Shown here piece by piece: positions 34,990 to 43,510 of a stretch of DNA of 64,000 nucleotides (position 1 is the stretch's first letter; each line of letters starts with the position of its first letter). The stretch comes from Bacteroidota bacterium (GTDB lineage Bacteria; Bacteroidota; Ignavibacteria; SZUA-365), in NCBI GenBank assembly GCA_003246455.1, contig QKAF01000110.1, positions 62,001-126,000 of the forward strand, written 5' to 3'. The notes beneath the pieces were generated by a model, which saw nothing but the letters and a program-made list of their open reading frames with translations, did no database searches and was not told the DNA's origin. The translations under genes were made by a program, and so were the position numbers.

Positions 34990-36191
34990 CATGATGCGAT
35001 CTGCTCCGTAATCGGTGCCCCGGAGACCCGGGTGACCCGTCTCAGGAGCGGGAAGAGTATCGCAACACACAGCACCTCGGTTATCCCGGCGGCGAGGAAC
35101 GACGCAGCATACCCGAAGGCATCGCTGATCACGGCGCCTGCAATGGGTCCGAGAGCAAAGCCGATCGAACCCGCCGCATTGAACCCGCCCATCGCGGAGG
35201 TACGCATGTCAGCCGGCGCTCCTGATGCCGCAAGCCAAAGCGTCGGTGCATACATGATCGACGCCAGGACGCCGCAGACGATCATCAGGGGCAGAAGGCC
35301 GGAGACGGGGACGTATCCGACGAGCATCACCGCCACACCGTAGAGCAGCGATCCGATCAGCAGCAGGCGAATTCCGCCGATACGATCAACCACGCGCCCC
35401 ATCGGCATCGTCAGCAGGGAAAACGGCAGCAGGTAGCCTGCGAGCAGGCGTCCGCTCTCTGCTGCGTTCAATCCGAATGCCGTCGCGGCATACAGCGGGA
35501 AGGTAACGGCAAAGAAGCCCACCGTGAATCGATCGATGAACGTGAAGGCATAAGGAATGGACAGCGCCGGGCGTTCGCGGAGCACCAGCAGCGCATCACG
35601 AAGCGAACGCGCCCTCCCTCCTGCCTGCGGATCGATGTAGCGGTATGCGAGAGCGGCGCAGGCCAGAAGGATCACCGCGCCGATCGAGCACAACAGGACC
35701 ATGGAGCGTGCACCGATTGCTCCGCCGAGCGGAAACGCGAGGGTTGTCCCGAGGGCGATCGCGCCCCCGAGCGTGCCCATGACGCGTCCATAATGGCCTT
35801 TTCGCGCGACGTCGACGGCAAGCGCCATGACCAGCGAAAACCCCAGAACGCTCATGGCGCCTTCACCGAACCGAAGAAGCAGGAGCAGTGGGTAATTGTC
35901 GACGAACGGGAGCGCGAAGTGAAAGATCGCCGTCGCGGTATATCCGAGGACGAGCAGTTCCCTTTTCCTTCCGCTTCGATCCGCCACCGCGCCCCAGATG
36001 AACGCAAACACGACGTGCGGGACCAGGTAAGACACCGCGAACAGAGAGGCCGCCGTATCTGATAATACGAACCGGTCGCGTACAAAGCTGCCGATATTCG
36101 GAAAAACGACCGCAGTCGACAGGGTGCTTGCGAAACCGAGAAAAGCCAGCAGCATCGTCTGGCGGAATTCCTCGTTCCTGTCATGAGTCAT
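34989..36191 (-). CDS. Major facilitator superfamily transporter
   Basis: 400 residues from the ATG giving MTHDRNEEFRQTMLLAFLG; in-frame ATGs 5 and 15 codons upstream are also possible. Twelve hydrophobic helices are visible. WGAVADRSGRKRELLVLGY is the conserved MFS loop between helices 2 and 3, and MGRVVDRIGGIRLLLIGSLL the matching loop of the second half. ALAVDVARKGHYGRVMGTLG is a further family block. It is probably a drug or metabolite efflux pump of the DHA type; the substrate cannot be told. It is divergent from rpsU. Confidence 0.92.
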   Translation of the reverse strand: MTHDRNEEFRQTMLLAFLGFASTLSTAVVFPNIGSFVRDRFVLSDTAASLFAVSYLVPHVVFAFIWGAVADRSGRKRELLVLGYTATAIFHFALPFVDNYPLLLLLRFGEGAMSVLGFSLVMALAVDVARKGHYGRVMGTLGGAIALGTTLAFPLGGAIGARSMVLLCSIGAVILLACAALAYRYIDPQAGGRARSLRDALLVLRERPALSIPYAFTFIDRFTVGFFAVTFPLYAATAFGLNAAESGRLLAGYLLPFSLLTMPMGRVVDRIGGIRLLLIGSLLYGVAVMLVGYVPVSGLLPLMIVCGVLASIMYAPTLWLAASGAPADMRTSAMGGFNAAGSIGFALGPIAGAVISDAFGYAASFLAAGITEVLCVAILFPLLRRVTRVSGAPITEQIAS

Positions 36192-36283
36192 TCGATTCTC
36201 GTTCATGTTCTTTACAACATGCGAACCGCTGCGCATAGTTCGCGTTCTGCGCCTGTTTTCGCAAATAGTTATCTCTTGCCGGT

Positions 36284-36319
36284 TTTGCTTGACAATGAAT
36301 TCTCCTCGTGTTATTTTTG
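36284..36319 (+). promoter_or_regulatory. Candidate promoter of rpsU
   Basis: TTGACA (36289-36294) is followed after 17 bases by TATTTT (36312-36317). The same place reads TATTTTTG, an exact match to the TAnnTTTG -7 element of Bacteroides/Flavobacterium promoters, with TTTG at 36284-36287 (spacing 24, a little long). The leader to rpsU would be about 45 bases. Confidence 0.55.
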
Positions 36320-36370
36320 AGATCTGAATGATAATTGACTGACTTTCAACCAGTTAGCTAGGAGAATTAC

Positions 36371-36562
36371 TTGATCGGCATCATCGTCCAGGAAAACGAA
36401 CCCATCGACCGCGCTATCAAGCGCTTCAAGAAAAAATACGAGCGTTCGGGCATTCTGAAAGAATTCAAGAAGCGGACCTATTACACCAAGCCTTCCATCA
36501 AGAAGAGAATGAAGAAGCAGAAGGCCGTCCGCCGCGCAAAGCGCACTTCTGACGAATCCTGA
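36371..36562 (+). CDS. rpsU: 30S ribosomal protein S21
   Basis: 63 residues starting at TTG with AGGAG 7 bases upstream. The sequence GIIVQENEPIDRAIKRFKKK and YERSGILKEFKKRTYY is the S21 core, with a basic tail (RMKKQKAVRRAKR). S21 joins the 30S platform near the anti-Shine-Dalgarno end of 16S rRNA. A good promoter lies just upstream. The next gene starts about 90 bp downstream with no obvious terminator, so some read-through is likely. Confidence 0.95.
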   Translation: MIGIIVQENEPIDRAIKRFKKKYERSGILKEFKKRTYYTKPSIKKRMKKQKAVRRAKRTSDES

Positions 36563-36653
36563 AACTGACGCTGTTCTGGGAGGATCGAGGCGGCCACCCC
36601 GCCCGTCCGTAACATAAAACACTGTCCCTTTCACACCCGGTACTGGATGCGGT

Positions 36654-37979
36654 TTGGACTATCATTTCTATTACCACACCATGGCCGACGGCACAGTCAA
36701 GCAGGTCAACCCGTTTACCGGTGTCGAGGTCTGGTCTGTCCCGGGACGTGGAAGCAAACCGCTGAGCGACACATTTCGATCCTCCGACTCCTCCCCGGTC
36801 GAGAAGCAGGATCCGGAATCGTATTGCGCGTTCTGCCGTGCGCGCTACTTTGAAACCGCTCCGGAAAAGGCCCGCGTCGTGCGTGACGGCGGACACTTCC
36901 AGACGCTGCATCATGTGTCTCCTACCGATTACTACGCCACCGCTCCGATATTCCGCCGTATCTCCAACCTCTTCGAGATTCTCTCCGTCGACTACTGGCG
37001 CAGGAATTACAACTACAAACTCTCCGCCCGCAATCTCCACTGGAAGGAAGCGTATCTCTCGCATACCGTCGGCCTCAAGCACGTCATGGATCTGCTTGAC
37101 TACAAGCTGAAGCGAAGCGGGAAATCCGATGAGGAAATCGCCTCCATCAGCGCGGAAGAGAAGTTCCTGCTTGCGGACGCGTTCTTCGGCGGTGGCCATG
37201 AAATGATCATCGTAGCCCCGCATTATCAAGCCTCTCCCGGTCGGCCGACCTCGCTGTTCTCCACCGCGGACATGACTGACGACGAGCATTACCAGTATTA
37301 CGCGTTTATCATCGACGCGATGGAAGACATCTCGAGCAACAACCGGTACGTTCGCTCCATCAGCGTTTTCAAGAACTGGCTGCGTCCCGCAGGTGCGACG
37401 TTCGACCATCTTCACACACAGATCGTGGCCATCGACGAATGGGGCGAGTCGATGGAGCGGCAGATCAAGATGGTTATCCAGGACAAGAACGTGTACAACA
37501 CGTACGGTCCGAATTTCGCGGGACATCAGAACCTGGTGTTCGCGGAGAATGATTACGCACTCGCTTTCGTCGGCATCGGGCATCGCTACCCGACGATCGA
37601 GATTTTCTCGAAAAGCGTGAATGCACGTCCGAACGATCACACCGATGCAGAGGTGCGCGGCATGAGCGATCTCGTCCGCGCCGTGCATGCCGCCGTTGGG
37701 GGCGACGTTTCCGTGAACGAAGAGTGGCATCACACGCCGATGGACAGCATTTTCAAAATCCCATGGCACGTGTTCATCAAGCTCCGCGTCAATACGCCGG
37801 CGGGTTTCGAAGGCGGAACGAACATTTTCATCAACCCGATCACTCCGGTCGGACTGCGCGACAGAATCGTCCCGCAGATGTACATCCTGCGTCTCGAAGG
37901 GAAAATCGCCCCGACCATCCGCATAGCGGAGGAATGCCACCTCACGCCGAATCCCCTTCACTATTACAAGACCACCTGA
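36654..37979 (+). CDS. DUF4921 family protein (HIT/GalT-like fold)
   Basis: 441 residues from a TTG; the internal ATG at 36681 (giving MADGTVKQVNPFTG) is an equally good start. I recognise the N-terminal text MADGTVKQVNPFTGVEVWSV as the DUF4921 family. A zinc-type pair occurs in YCAFCRARYFETAPEKARVV, and FDHLHTQIVAIDEWGESM holds an HxH motif like the catalytic one in galactose-1-phosphate uridylyltransferase and other HIT-fold nucleotidyl enzymes. GGTNIFINPITPVGLRDRIV is a conserved end. It is probably a nucleotidyl transferase or hydrolase on a sugar phosphate. It is tightly linked to tsaD (3 bp). Confidence 0.85.
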   Translation: MDYHFYYHTMADGTVKQVNPFTGVEVWSVPGRGSKPLSDTFRSSDSSPVEKQDPESYCAFCRARYFETAPEKARVVRDGGHFQTLHHVSPTDYYATAPIFRRISNLFEILSVDYWRRNYNYKLSARNLHWKEAYLSHTVGLKHVMDLLDYKLKRSGKSDEEIASISAEEKFLLADAFFGGGHEMIIVAPHYQASPGRPTSLFSTADMTDDEHYQYYAFIIDAMEDISSNNRYVRSISVFKNWLRPAGATFDHLHTQIVAIDEWGESMERQIKMVIQDKNVYNTYGPNFAGHQNLVFAENDYALAFVGIGHRYPTIEIFSKSVNARPNDHTDAEVRGMSDLVRAVHAAVGGDVSVNEEWHHTPMDSIFKIPWHVFIKLRVNTPAGFEGGTNIFINPITPVGLRDRIVPQMYILRLEGKIAPTIRIAEECHLTPNPLHYYKTT

Positions 37980-37982
37980 CGC

Positions 37983-39011
37983 GTGACTATTCTCGGCATA
38001 GAATCCTCCTGCGATGAAACGTCGGCCGCGATCGTCACTGACGGGGTCCTCCGATCGAATATCATCTCGTCGCAGTATTTTCATACCGAGTACGGCGGCG
38101 TTGTCCCCGAGCTCGCCTCCCGCGCGCATCTGCGTTCCGTTCTGCCGATCGTTCGTGAAGCGCTTCATGAGGCACAGGTCGACGTATCCGAACTGAACGC
38201 TGTCGCGGCGACGCAGGGACCCGGGCTCATAGGTTCACTGCTCGTCGGACTCAACGTCGGGAAATCCCTGTCGGTCAGCCTCGGCATTCCGTTCATTCCG
38301 ATCCATCACATCGAAGCGCACCTCTTCTCGACCTTCCTGCAGGATCCGCACCCCGCCTTCCCTTTTCTGGGGCTGGTCGTATCCGGCGGTCATACGCTTC
38401 TGGTCCGCGTCAACGGAATCGGCCGCTATGAACTCCTCGGCAGCACGATAGACGATGCGGCCGGCGAGGCGTTCGACAAGGTGGCAAAGATGATGGGACT
38501 CGGATTCCCCGGAGGCCCCGTCATGGACCGCCTCGCCTCGCAGGGAAATCCCCGCGCGCATGCATTCCCCCGCCCCCTGCTCGACAGTGATGACTATCGA
38601 TTCAGTTTTTCGGGTCTGAAAACCTCTGTACTGTACCACCTCAGGCGGATCGCCAGGGATGGTGTGCTGGACCTCACGGATACCGAGAGAAACGACATCT
38701 GTGCCAGTTTCCAGGCGGCGGTCGTGGACGTCCTCGTCGGCAAGGCAGCCCGTGCGGCGGTCGAGCACGGCATTCATGATATCGCCATCGTAGGAGGCGT
38801 CTCCGCGAACAGCGAACTCCAGCGGCGGCTTCGGGGCGCCGGTGAACGGAATGGATTTCGCGTCTTCATTCCGGATCTGATTTACTCCACCGACAATGCG
38901 GCGATGGTCGCGCGGCTTGCGTCGCTGAAGCTCGAGACGAATGCCGAGGGGACACTGAACGCACCGGCATTCGCCCGCATCGGAGATACGCTGTTTGATG
39001 CGCATTCGTAA
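37983..39011 (+). CDS. tsaD: tRNA N6-adenosine threonylcarbamoyltransferase
   Basis: 342 residues starting with GTG 3 bases after the DUF4921 stop. TsaD places the threonylcarbamoyl group on A37 of ANN-decoding tRNAs, working with TsaB, TsaC and TsaE, none of which is here. The N-terminus ILGIESSCDETSAAIVTDGV and the metal-binding HHIEAHLFSTFLQ are diagnostic. LVVSGGHTLLV, STIDDAAGEAFDKVAKMMGL, FSGLKTSV and VGGVSANSELQRRL complete the ASKHA fold. Its 3' end overlaps mltG by 14 bases. Confidence 0.97.
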   Translation: MTILGIESSCDETSAAIVTDGVLRSNIISSQYFHTEYGGVVPELASRAHLRSVLPIVREALHEAQVDVSELNAVAATQGPGLIGSLLVGLNVGKSLSVSLGIPFIPIHHIEAHLFSTFLQDPHPAFPFLGLVVSGGHTLLVRVNGIGRYELLGSTIDDAAGEAFDKVAKMMGLGFPGGPVMDRLASQGNPRAHAFPRPLLDSDDYRFSFSGLKTSVLYHLRRIARDGVLDLTDTERNDICASFQAAVVDVLVGKAARAAVEHGIHDIAIVGGVSANSELQRRLRGAGERNGFRVFIPDLIYSTDNAAMVARLASLKLETNAEGTLNAPAFARIGDTLFDAHS

Positions 39012-39993
39012 CATTCTCATCATCGCGGCATCTGTCCTGGCCCTATTCGCAGCCGGAGGATACTACAGCGTTCACTCACCGCATGCACGGAGCACTGCCG
39101 AACCAGTCAGCATACCGCGCGGAACCCCTCTGAAGAGTATCGCCGCCATACTCGCGGATAATGACGTCATCTCCAACGAGTTCCTTTTCATGGTGGCCGC
39201 GAAGCTGTCGGATAAAGGGAAGCATCTTCAGAGCGGGCTGTATCTCTTCCCTCCTCATCTCTCGATAATGGATGCTCTGACAATCCTGGCCAACGGCAGC
39301 CATCAGGCCTATCGCAACATCACGGTCCGTGAAGGGCTCACCGTGCGTCAGATTGCAGCGATCCTTTTAGACCGTGCAGGAATCCCTGCTGATACAACGC
39401 TGCGATTGTGCGGGGACCGCGCGTTCATAAAAGAATTGGGGCTGAACACGGGCTCCCTCGAAGGATATCTCCTTCCTGAAACGTACCGCGTCCGATTCGA
39501 CGAAGGCGCCCGTGTACTGCTCAGGCGGATGGCGGAGGCGCAGACGGCACTGTTCACCGACGATGCGTTGCAGCGGATGCGCTCGCTCGGAAGAAGCCGG
39601 CATGAAATCCTGACCATGGCCTCGCTTGTCGAGGGCGAGACGAGACTCGCCGGCGAACGCGCCCGGGTTGCCGGGGTGTATTACAACCGTCTTCGCCGCG
39701 GGATGCTGCTGCAGGCCGACCCGACGATTCAGTACATCATTCCGGACGGCCCCCGCCGTCTTCTGTACCGGGACCTCTCGATCAACAATCCCTACAACAC
39801 GTACATGTATGCCGGACTGCCTCCCGGTCCCGTCAACAATCCCGGGAAAGAATCCATCCTTGCAGCCCTGTCCCCGGAGTCGCATCATTTCTTATATTTC
39901 GTTGCGGACGGAAACGGCGGACATACGTTCTCGCGAAACATCGATGAACACAACCGTGCCGTCGCAGCCTATCGCAAATCCAGACGGAAATGA
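38998..39993 (+). CDS. mltG: Endolytic peptidoglycan transglycosylase
   Basis: 331 residues from the ATG inside the tsaD 3' end. MltG cuts nascent glycan strands and helps set their length. It has one N-terminal membrane anchor (ILIIAASVLALFAAGGYYS), a LysM-like region (PVSIPRGTPLKSIAAILADN) and the YceG catalytic domain. LTMASLVEGETRLAGERARV holds the catalytic Glu (VEGET), and GMLLQADPTIQYII and NNPYNTYMYAGLPPGPVNNP are family blocks. The Ig-type lipoprotein gene starts 1 base after its stop, so they are coupled. Confidence 0.95.
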   Translation: MRIRNILIIAASVLALFAAGGYYSVHSPHARSTAEPVSIPRGTPLKSIAAILADNDVISNEFLFMVAAKLSDKGKHLQSGLYLFPPHLSIMDALTILANGSHQAYRNITVREGLTVRQIAAILLDRAGIPADTTLRLCGDRAFIKELGLNTGSLEGYLLPETYRVRFDEGARVLLRRMAEAQTALFTDDALQRMRSLGRSRHEILTMASLVEGETRLAGERARVAGVYYNRLRRGMLLQADPTIQYIIPDGPRRLLYRDLSINNPYNTYMYAGLPPGPVNNPGKESILAALSPESHHFLYFVADGNGGHTFSRNIDEHNRAVAAYRKSRRK

Positions 39994-39994
39994 C

Positions 39995-41701
39995 ATGAGC
40001 GGCCCAGACCGGAAACATGCATCGTTCTTGCTCGCAGCCCTGCTGGCGTTCATTCTGGCTGGCTGCGCATCGCAGCGGCCTCCTGAAGGCGGTCCTCCAG
40101 ATACGGAGCCCCCGTTCGTCGTCGAGACGGATCCTGCGGACGGGACAGTTTTCTTTACAGGCCAGGAAGTAACGATCGAGTTCAACGAATACGTGCAGCG
40201 TCAGTCATTCCAGGACGCAGTGCATATATCCCCTCTCCTCGAGGTACCGCCGAACTACGAGTGGTCCGGAAGTTCGGTCACCATCGTATTCCCGGAACCC
40301 CTGCTGGAAGACCGCACCTACGTCATCACTGTCGGGACAAAAGTGCGCGACCTGCGCGCCGGCAACGCGATGAAGGAAACGATGCATCTTGCTTTTGCCA
40401 CGGGTGACAGCCTTGACAACGGAAGCTTCAGCGGAACCGTTTTCGGAGATCCGCCGTCCGGCGTCAGCCTCTTCGCGTATCTGCTGTCCCCCGGTCGATC
40501 CGATACACTGGACCCTGCAGAGGACCGCCCCGATTACGCCGTACAATCATCGGAAGACGGCAGCTTCCATTTCTTCAATCTCGCTCCCGGAGACTACCGA
40601 GTCTTCGCCGTGCGGGACAAGAGCAACGATATGCTCTACAATGCGGAACAAGAGGAGATCGGTATTCCGGATCACGATATGATCGTCGAGGATTCTCTTT
40701 CCGCTTCGTCCGCGCTTCGTTTCTATATGCATGCGGATGACACCACACGCCCTGCGATCCAGCGGGTCGAGGCGATAAACGAGCGCATCGTCCGCGTGAA
40801 ATTCAATGAGACGGTGTATCCCCAGCCGCTCCCGCTTCGCCATGTTCACATCTCCGACTCCGCCAGCGGCGAACAGCTTCCCCTGATTTCAACCGTCCCA
40901 TCGGCGGGGGAGCGTTTTGGATGGGACTTCCTCCTTGGTACGGCGATGAAGGAAGCGACCTACGTTGTCGTCATCGACTCCCTTGCCGACGGTGCCGGCA
41001 ATCTCATGAGCGACAGCCCTGCGCCTGAATCCTTCACGGGATCCGTGCTGCCCGATACCGCCCGTCCGCTCATCACCGAACAGATCCCTGCAGACCGCGC
41101 AAAAAACGTGGTGCCCGACAGCAGTTTCCGTTTCTCGTTTGACCGGCCCCTTCTGCTCGGTCCGGCGTTCTCACTCACGGATTCAACAGGCGCGAAGGTC
41201 GAACTGACGTTACGACAGGAGACGCGGACCGACATCGTCATCCTTCATCCTGCCCTGATGCCGGAAGCCTCGTACTCCCTTTGCTTCGATATGCGTGAAA
41301 TGCGTGATTCGCTCAACGGACGCGGCGTCGGTGACAGCACACTCTGTATTACCTTCACGACGGGTGTTTCAGACCAGGGCGGCACGCTCTCGGGAAGCAT
41401 CAAAACGCAGGACTCTTCGGCTGCGGTCGTCGTACGCGCACGTGAAATCTCCCGGCAGCCGAAAGTGCGATCCGTACGTACCGACAGCAGCAAAACATTC
41501 CGCATGGAAGGACTGCAGGAAGGGAAATACCTGCTCGATGCCTATATCGACAGCAACGGCAACGGCCGTTATGATTTCGGAAAAGCATTTCCGCTGCAGA
41601 AGCCGGAACCCTATGGAGCGATCCGCGATACTCTGCGGGTGCGTGCCCGGTGGGAAACGAACGGAATCATCATCCCGGTACAGACTGGGCCCACTCCCTG
41701 A
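39995..41701 (+). CDS. Lipoprotein with SbsA-type Ig-like (Big_5) domains
   Basis: 568 residues from the ATG 1 base after the mltG stop. A signal with lipobox (LLAFILAGCAS) precedes PPEGGPPDTEPPFVVETDP, the start of an SbsA-type Ig domain. That domain contains VTIEFNEYVQRQSFQDAVHI and EPLLEDRTYVITVGTKVRDL. A second copy follows after a Carboxypeptidase-regulatory-like segment (SGTVFGDPPSGVSLF, FHFFNLAPGDYRVFAVRDKS): RIVRVKFNETVYPQPLPLRH. A third copy is near RFSFDRPLLLGPAF. The C-terminus repeats a beta-sandwich (EGKYLLDAYIDSNGNGRYDF). Such lipoproteins are common in Bacteroidota-like genomes next to peptidoglycan genes; function is unknown. Confidence 0.82.
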   Translation: MSGPDRKHASFLLAALLAFILAGCASQRPPEGGPPDTEPPFVVETDPADGTVFFTGQEVTIEFNEYVQRQSFQDAVHISPLLEVPPNYEWSGSSVTIVFPEPLLEDRTYVITVGTKVRDLRAGNAMKETMHLAFATGDSLDNGSFSGTVFGDPPSGVSLFAYLLSPGRSDTLDPAEDRPDYAVQSSEDGSFHFFNLAPGDYRVFAVRDKSNDMLYNAEQEEIGIPDHDMIVEDSLSASSALRFYMHADDTTRPAIQRVEAINERIVRVKFNETVYPQPLPLRHVHISDSASGEQLPLISTVPSAGERFGWDFLLGTAMKEATYVVVIDSLADGAGNLMSDSPAPESFTGSVLPDTARPLITEQIPADRAKNVVPDSSFRFSFDRPLLLGPAFSLTDSTGAKVELTLRQETRTDIVILHPALMPEASYSLCFDMREMRDSLNGRGVGDSTLCITFTTGVSDQGGTLSGSIKTQDSSAAVVVRAREISRQPKVRSVRTDSSKTFRMEGLQEGKYLLDAYIDSNGNGRYDFGKAFPLQKPEPYGAIRDTLRVRARWETNGIIIPVQTGPTP

Positions 41702-41769
41702 AAGCGTCGCATGCCCCATCGCGCCTGTCGTCCTCGTGCTCACAGGCGGTCCCGCCACCGTGACATTTC

Positions 41770-41797
41770 TTGACAACTTCTGACCCCCGCGTAACAA
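41770..41797 (+). promoter_or_regulatory. Weak candidate promoter for the small secreted protein
   Basis: TTGACA at 41770-41775 with TAACAA 16 bases downstream lies in the 170-bp gap after the Ig-type lipoprotein. The -35 is perfect, but the -10 is poor, so the call is tentative. The gap holds no gene. Confidence 0.3.
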
Positions 41798-41872
41798 CCG
41801 GGATAAGGCATTCCCGTAGTATGGACTGTGCGAATTGCCGAACCGACCTGTTACGTAAAAGGAGAGGAAGTC

Positions 41873-42319
41873 ATGAAAACCATACGGATACCGCTGATCA
41901 CCCTGCTGACGATCCTCGCTGTGTCAATCCTCCATGCGCAGTCCGACACCGCCGACGGATCGGGAAGTCTGGATCTCGGAACCGCACGTCCGGAAAGGAT
42001 CGAGGTGGCGGAAGAAAACTATGCGGCAGGACTTGCTTCCGACAATGACGGGCTCGTCGAATCCAGTCTGTACTATGCTGTTCGGATGCGTCTCGCATTC
42101 CCTGAGCGGACTTTCACCGCACTGCAGTCCGCAGTCGACAGGCTGGTGAAGTGCGGCCGAACCCACTGTATTCGCTACAAGGCCTCCCTCGCCAGCACCA
42201 TCTTTTCTTCACCGGCCCTGATCGACGTGGATCGAGTCGGCCTTCCGACGGACATGAACGCATACTTCTCCGACATTGCCCGACAGCTCGAACAGAAACT
42301 CCTGGTAAGCAACGACTGA
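41873..42319 (+). CDS. Small secreted helical protein, 148 aa, unknown
   Basis: No family was recognised with certainty. The ATG is chosen by GGAGAGGA 4 bases upstream and a following signal peptide (IPLITLLTILAVSILHAQ). The mature part, about 125 residues, is helical and reads like a HEAT-like or armadillo fragment: NYAAGLASDNDGLVESSLYY, AVRMRLAFPERTFTALQSAV, and a Cys pair in LVKCGRTHCIRYKASLASTI. Similar short proteins, as I recall, occur in Ignavibacteria and relatives. It has its own candidate promoter and a strong palindromic terminator. Confidence 0.75.
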   Translation: MKTIRIPLITLLTILAVSILHAQSDTADGSGSLDLGTARPERIEVAEENYAAGLASDNDGLVESSLYYAVRMRLAFPERTFTALQSAVDRLVKCGRTHCIRYKASLASTIFSSPALIDVDRVGLPTDMNAYFSDIARQLEQKLLVSND

Positions 42320-42335
42320 ATCAGGTCATGCAAGA

Positions 42336-42369
42336 ACAGAAAAGCGCTCCGATCGGAGCGCTTTTCTGT
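42336..42369. terminator. Perfectly palindromic bidirectional terminator
   Basis: A 34-base perfect palindrome: 17 bases (ACAGAAAAGCGCTCCGA) mirrored exactly, with A- and T-runs on either side. It lies between convergent genes ending at 42319 (+) and 42370 (-) and can end both transcripts. Confidence 0.88.
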
Positions 42370-42885
42370 TCATTTCTTTCGTTCGCGAATCACCTTGAAT
42401 ACATTATCCCGTACAACCCAGGCCTCCGTGATCCCGGCTGCTCTGAGTTTCTCCCGAAGGGATTCCGCTTCCGCTTTGAGTATGAAATCTCCCGCGCGGA
42501 TCTTGTAATACGGCGCATCGTACCCCATGTCGAGACGACCGGTAATGATCTCCAGGGAATCTGTTTTTGATCGCAGCTGCTCGAGCCTTTCCCTCGCATC
42601 GTCGATATTCGTGGTCGAATACAACTGCACGCGAAAACCCATGGTTTTCTCTTTGCGTTCGATCCATTCCGGCTGCTTCTCCGGTATTGTCTGCCGCTGC
42701 TCTGCCGTGGTATCCTTCGGCTGTACCGTCTCGCGACGGTATTCAGAAGGATCGAAATTCCGCTCCTGTTCGCGGATGGTTTTCGCAGGCGCATCCTGTA
42801 CCGAGTCGCCGCTGGAGGAGCAGGCGGCGAAGAGAAGGAATGAACCGAAAAGCGCCGCCGAATATTTGTAAGGGAAATAACTCAT
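42370..42885 (-). CDS. SPOR-domain lipoprotein (first of two in tandem)
   Basis: 171 residues. A signal with lipobox (FGSFLLFAACSS) shows lipid anchoring in the envelope. A charged, Glu/Arg/Gln-rich linker of about 50 residues follows. The C-terminal about 75 residues are a SPOR domain (GFRVQLYSTTNIDDARERLE to YKIRAGDFILKAEAESLREK, then LRAAGITEAWVV), which binds denuded glycan strands at the division septum. It is the last gene of a five-gene run, starting 28 bp after the second SPOR gene's stop. The convergent terminator touches its stop. Confidence 0.88.
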   Translation of the reverse strand: MSYFPYKYSAALFGSFLLFAACSSSGDSVQDAPAKTIREQERNFDPSEYRRETVQPKDTTAEQRQTIPEKQPEWIERKEKTMGFRVQLYSTTNIDDARERLEQLRSKTDSLEIITGRLDMGYDAPYYKIRAGDFILKAEAESLREKLRAAGITEAWVVRDNVFKVIRERKK

Positions 42886-42913
42886 GCGGGCAACGGGCCG
42901 TTATCGTTCCGTT

Positions 42914-43498
42914 TCATCGCGCTACTTCCACGGTAAATGCATCCGGGTAGCCGCGGGACTGCACTTCGAGTTTGAACTCCGCTGCCTGTTCCCGCGTCTG
43001 GTACGATCCGAGAGTGACTTTGTAGTATCCCGTCACCGGATCGTAGCGTTTGTACACCGGCTGATTGAATTTCTGTTTCAGTTCCTCGATGAGCTGGAAC
43101 GCCCCGGCTTCCGCCTTGAACGCACCAAGCTGAACGCTCCACATCATACTCCCCGCACGGGGTGCGGCTGCAGGAGCGGCTGTTTCCGGAGCGGGTTTTT
43201 GAGGAACGGATTCCTGCCGGGCAGGCGGCGCAGCGACGGGCGGTTCCGCATCCCCACCGGTCCTGACCGGTACAGGTTTCTCCTCCGCAGGCATATCCTC
43301 ATCCTCCACAGCTTCCAGCTGAACGGGCTCGTCCGTTTCCGGAATGATCGGCTCCTCCCTGTCAACACGCTGGAATGCGCCGTTCTCATCCGGCTTCTGC
43401 TCATCGGTATTGCTCAGTTCATCGCTGGAACTGCAGCCGACGAGGAGCGCCGTGATTAGAAACAGCGGAATGATTGTTCTCAAATAGCGAATCGACAT
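42914..43498 (-). CDS. SPOR-domain lipoprotein (second of two in tandem)
   Basis: 194 residues. Lipobox TALLVGCSSS is followed by a long acidic and Pro-rich linker (EPIIPETDEPVQLEAVEDED, and PAPETAAPAAAPRAG). The C-terminal SPOR domain is MWSVQLGAFKAEAGAFQLIE to YYKVTLGSYQTREQAAEFKL. Like its neighbour it should bind septal peptidoglycan from the outer membrane. The two have the same plan but little similarity in the linker. deoC ends 12 bp upstream on the same strand. No divisome gene is adjacent. Confidence 0.88.
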   Translation of the reverse strand: MSIRYLRTIIPLFLITALLVGCSSSDELSNTDEQKPDENGAFQRVDREEPIIPETDEPVQLEAVEDEDMPAEEKPVPVRTGGDAEPPVAAPPARQESVPQKPAPETAAPAAAPRAGSMMWSVQLGAFKAEAGAFQLIEELKQKFNQPVYKRYDPVTGYYKVTLGSYQTREQAAEFKLEVQSRGYPDAFTVEVAR

Positions 43499-43510
43499 AG
43501 TACCTCCGGT

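Noticed and set aside
36498..38168. Long open frame on the minus strand opposite the DUF4921 gene and rpsU
   Set aside because: It overlaps recognised genes on the other strand across its full length, with no family features or ribosome binding site.
39626..39994. Upstream extension of the SbsA-Ig lipoprotein frame through mltG
   Set aside because: The signal peptide with lipobox starts at the ATG at 39995, and the extension lies inside mltG in another frame.
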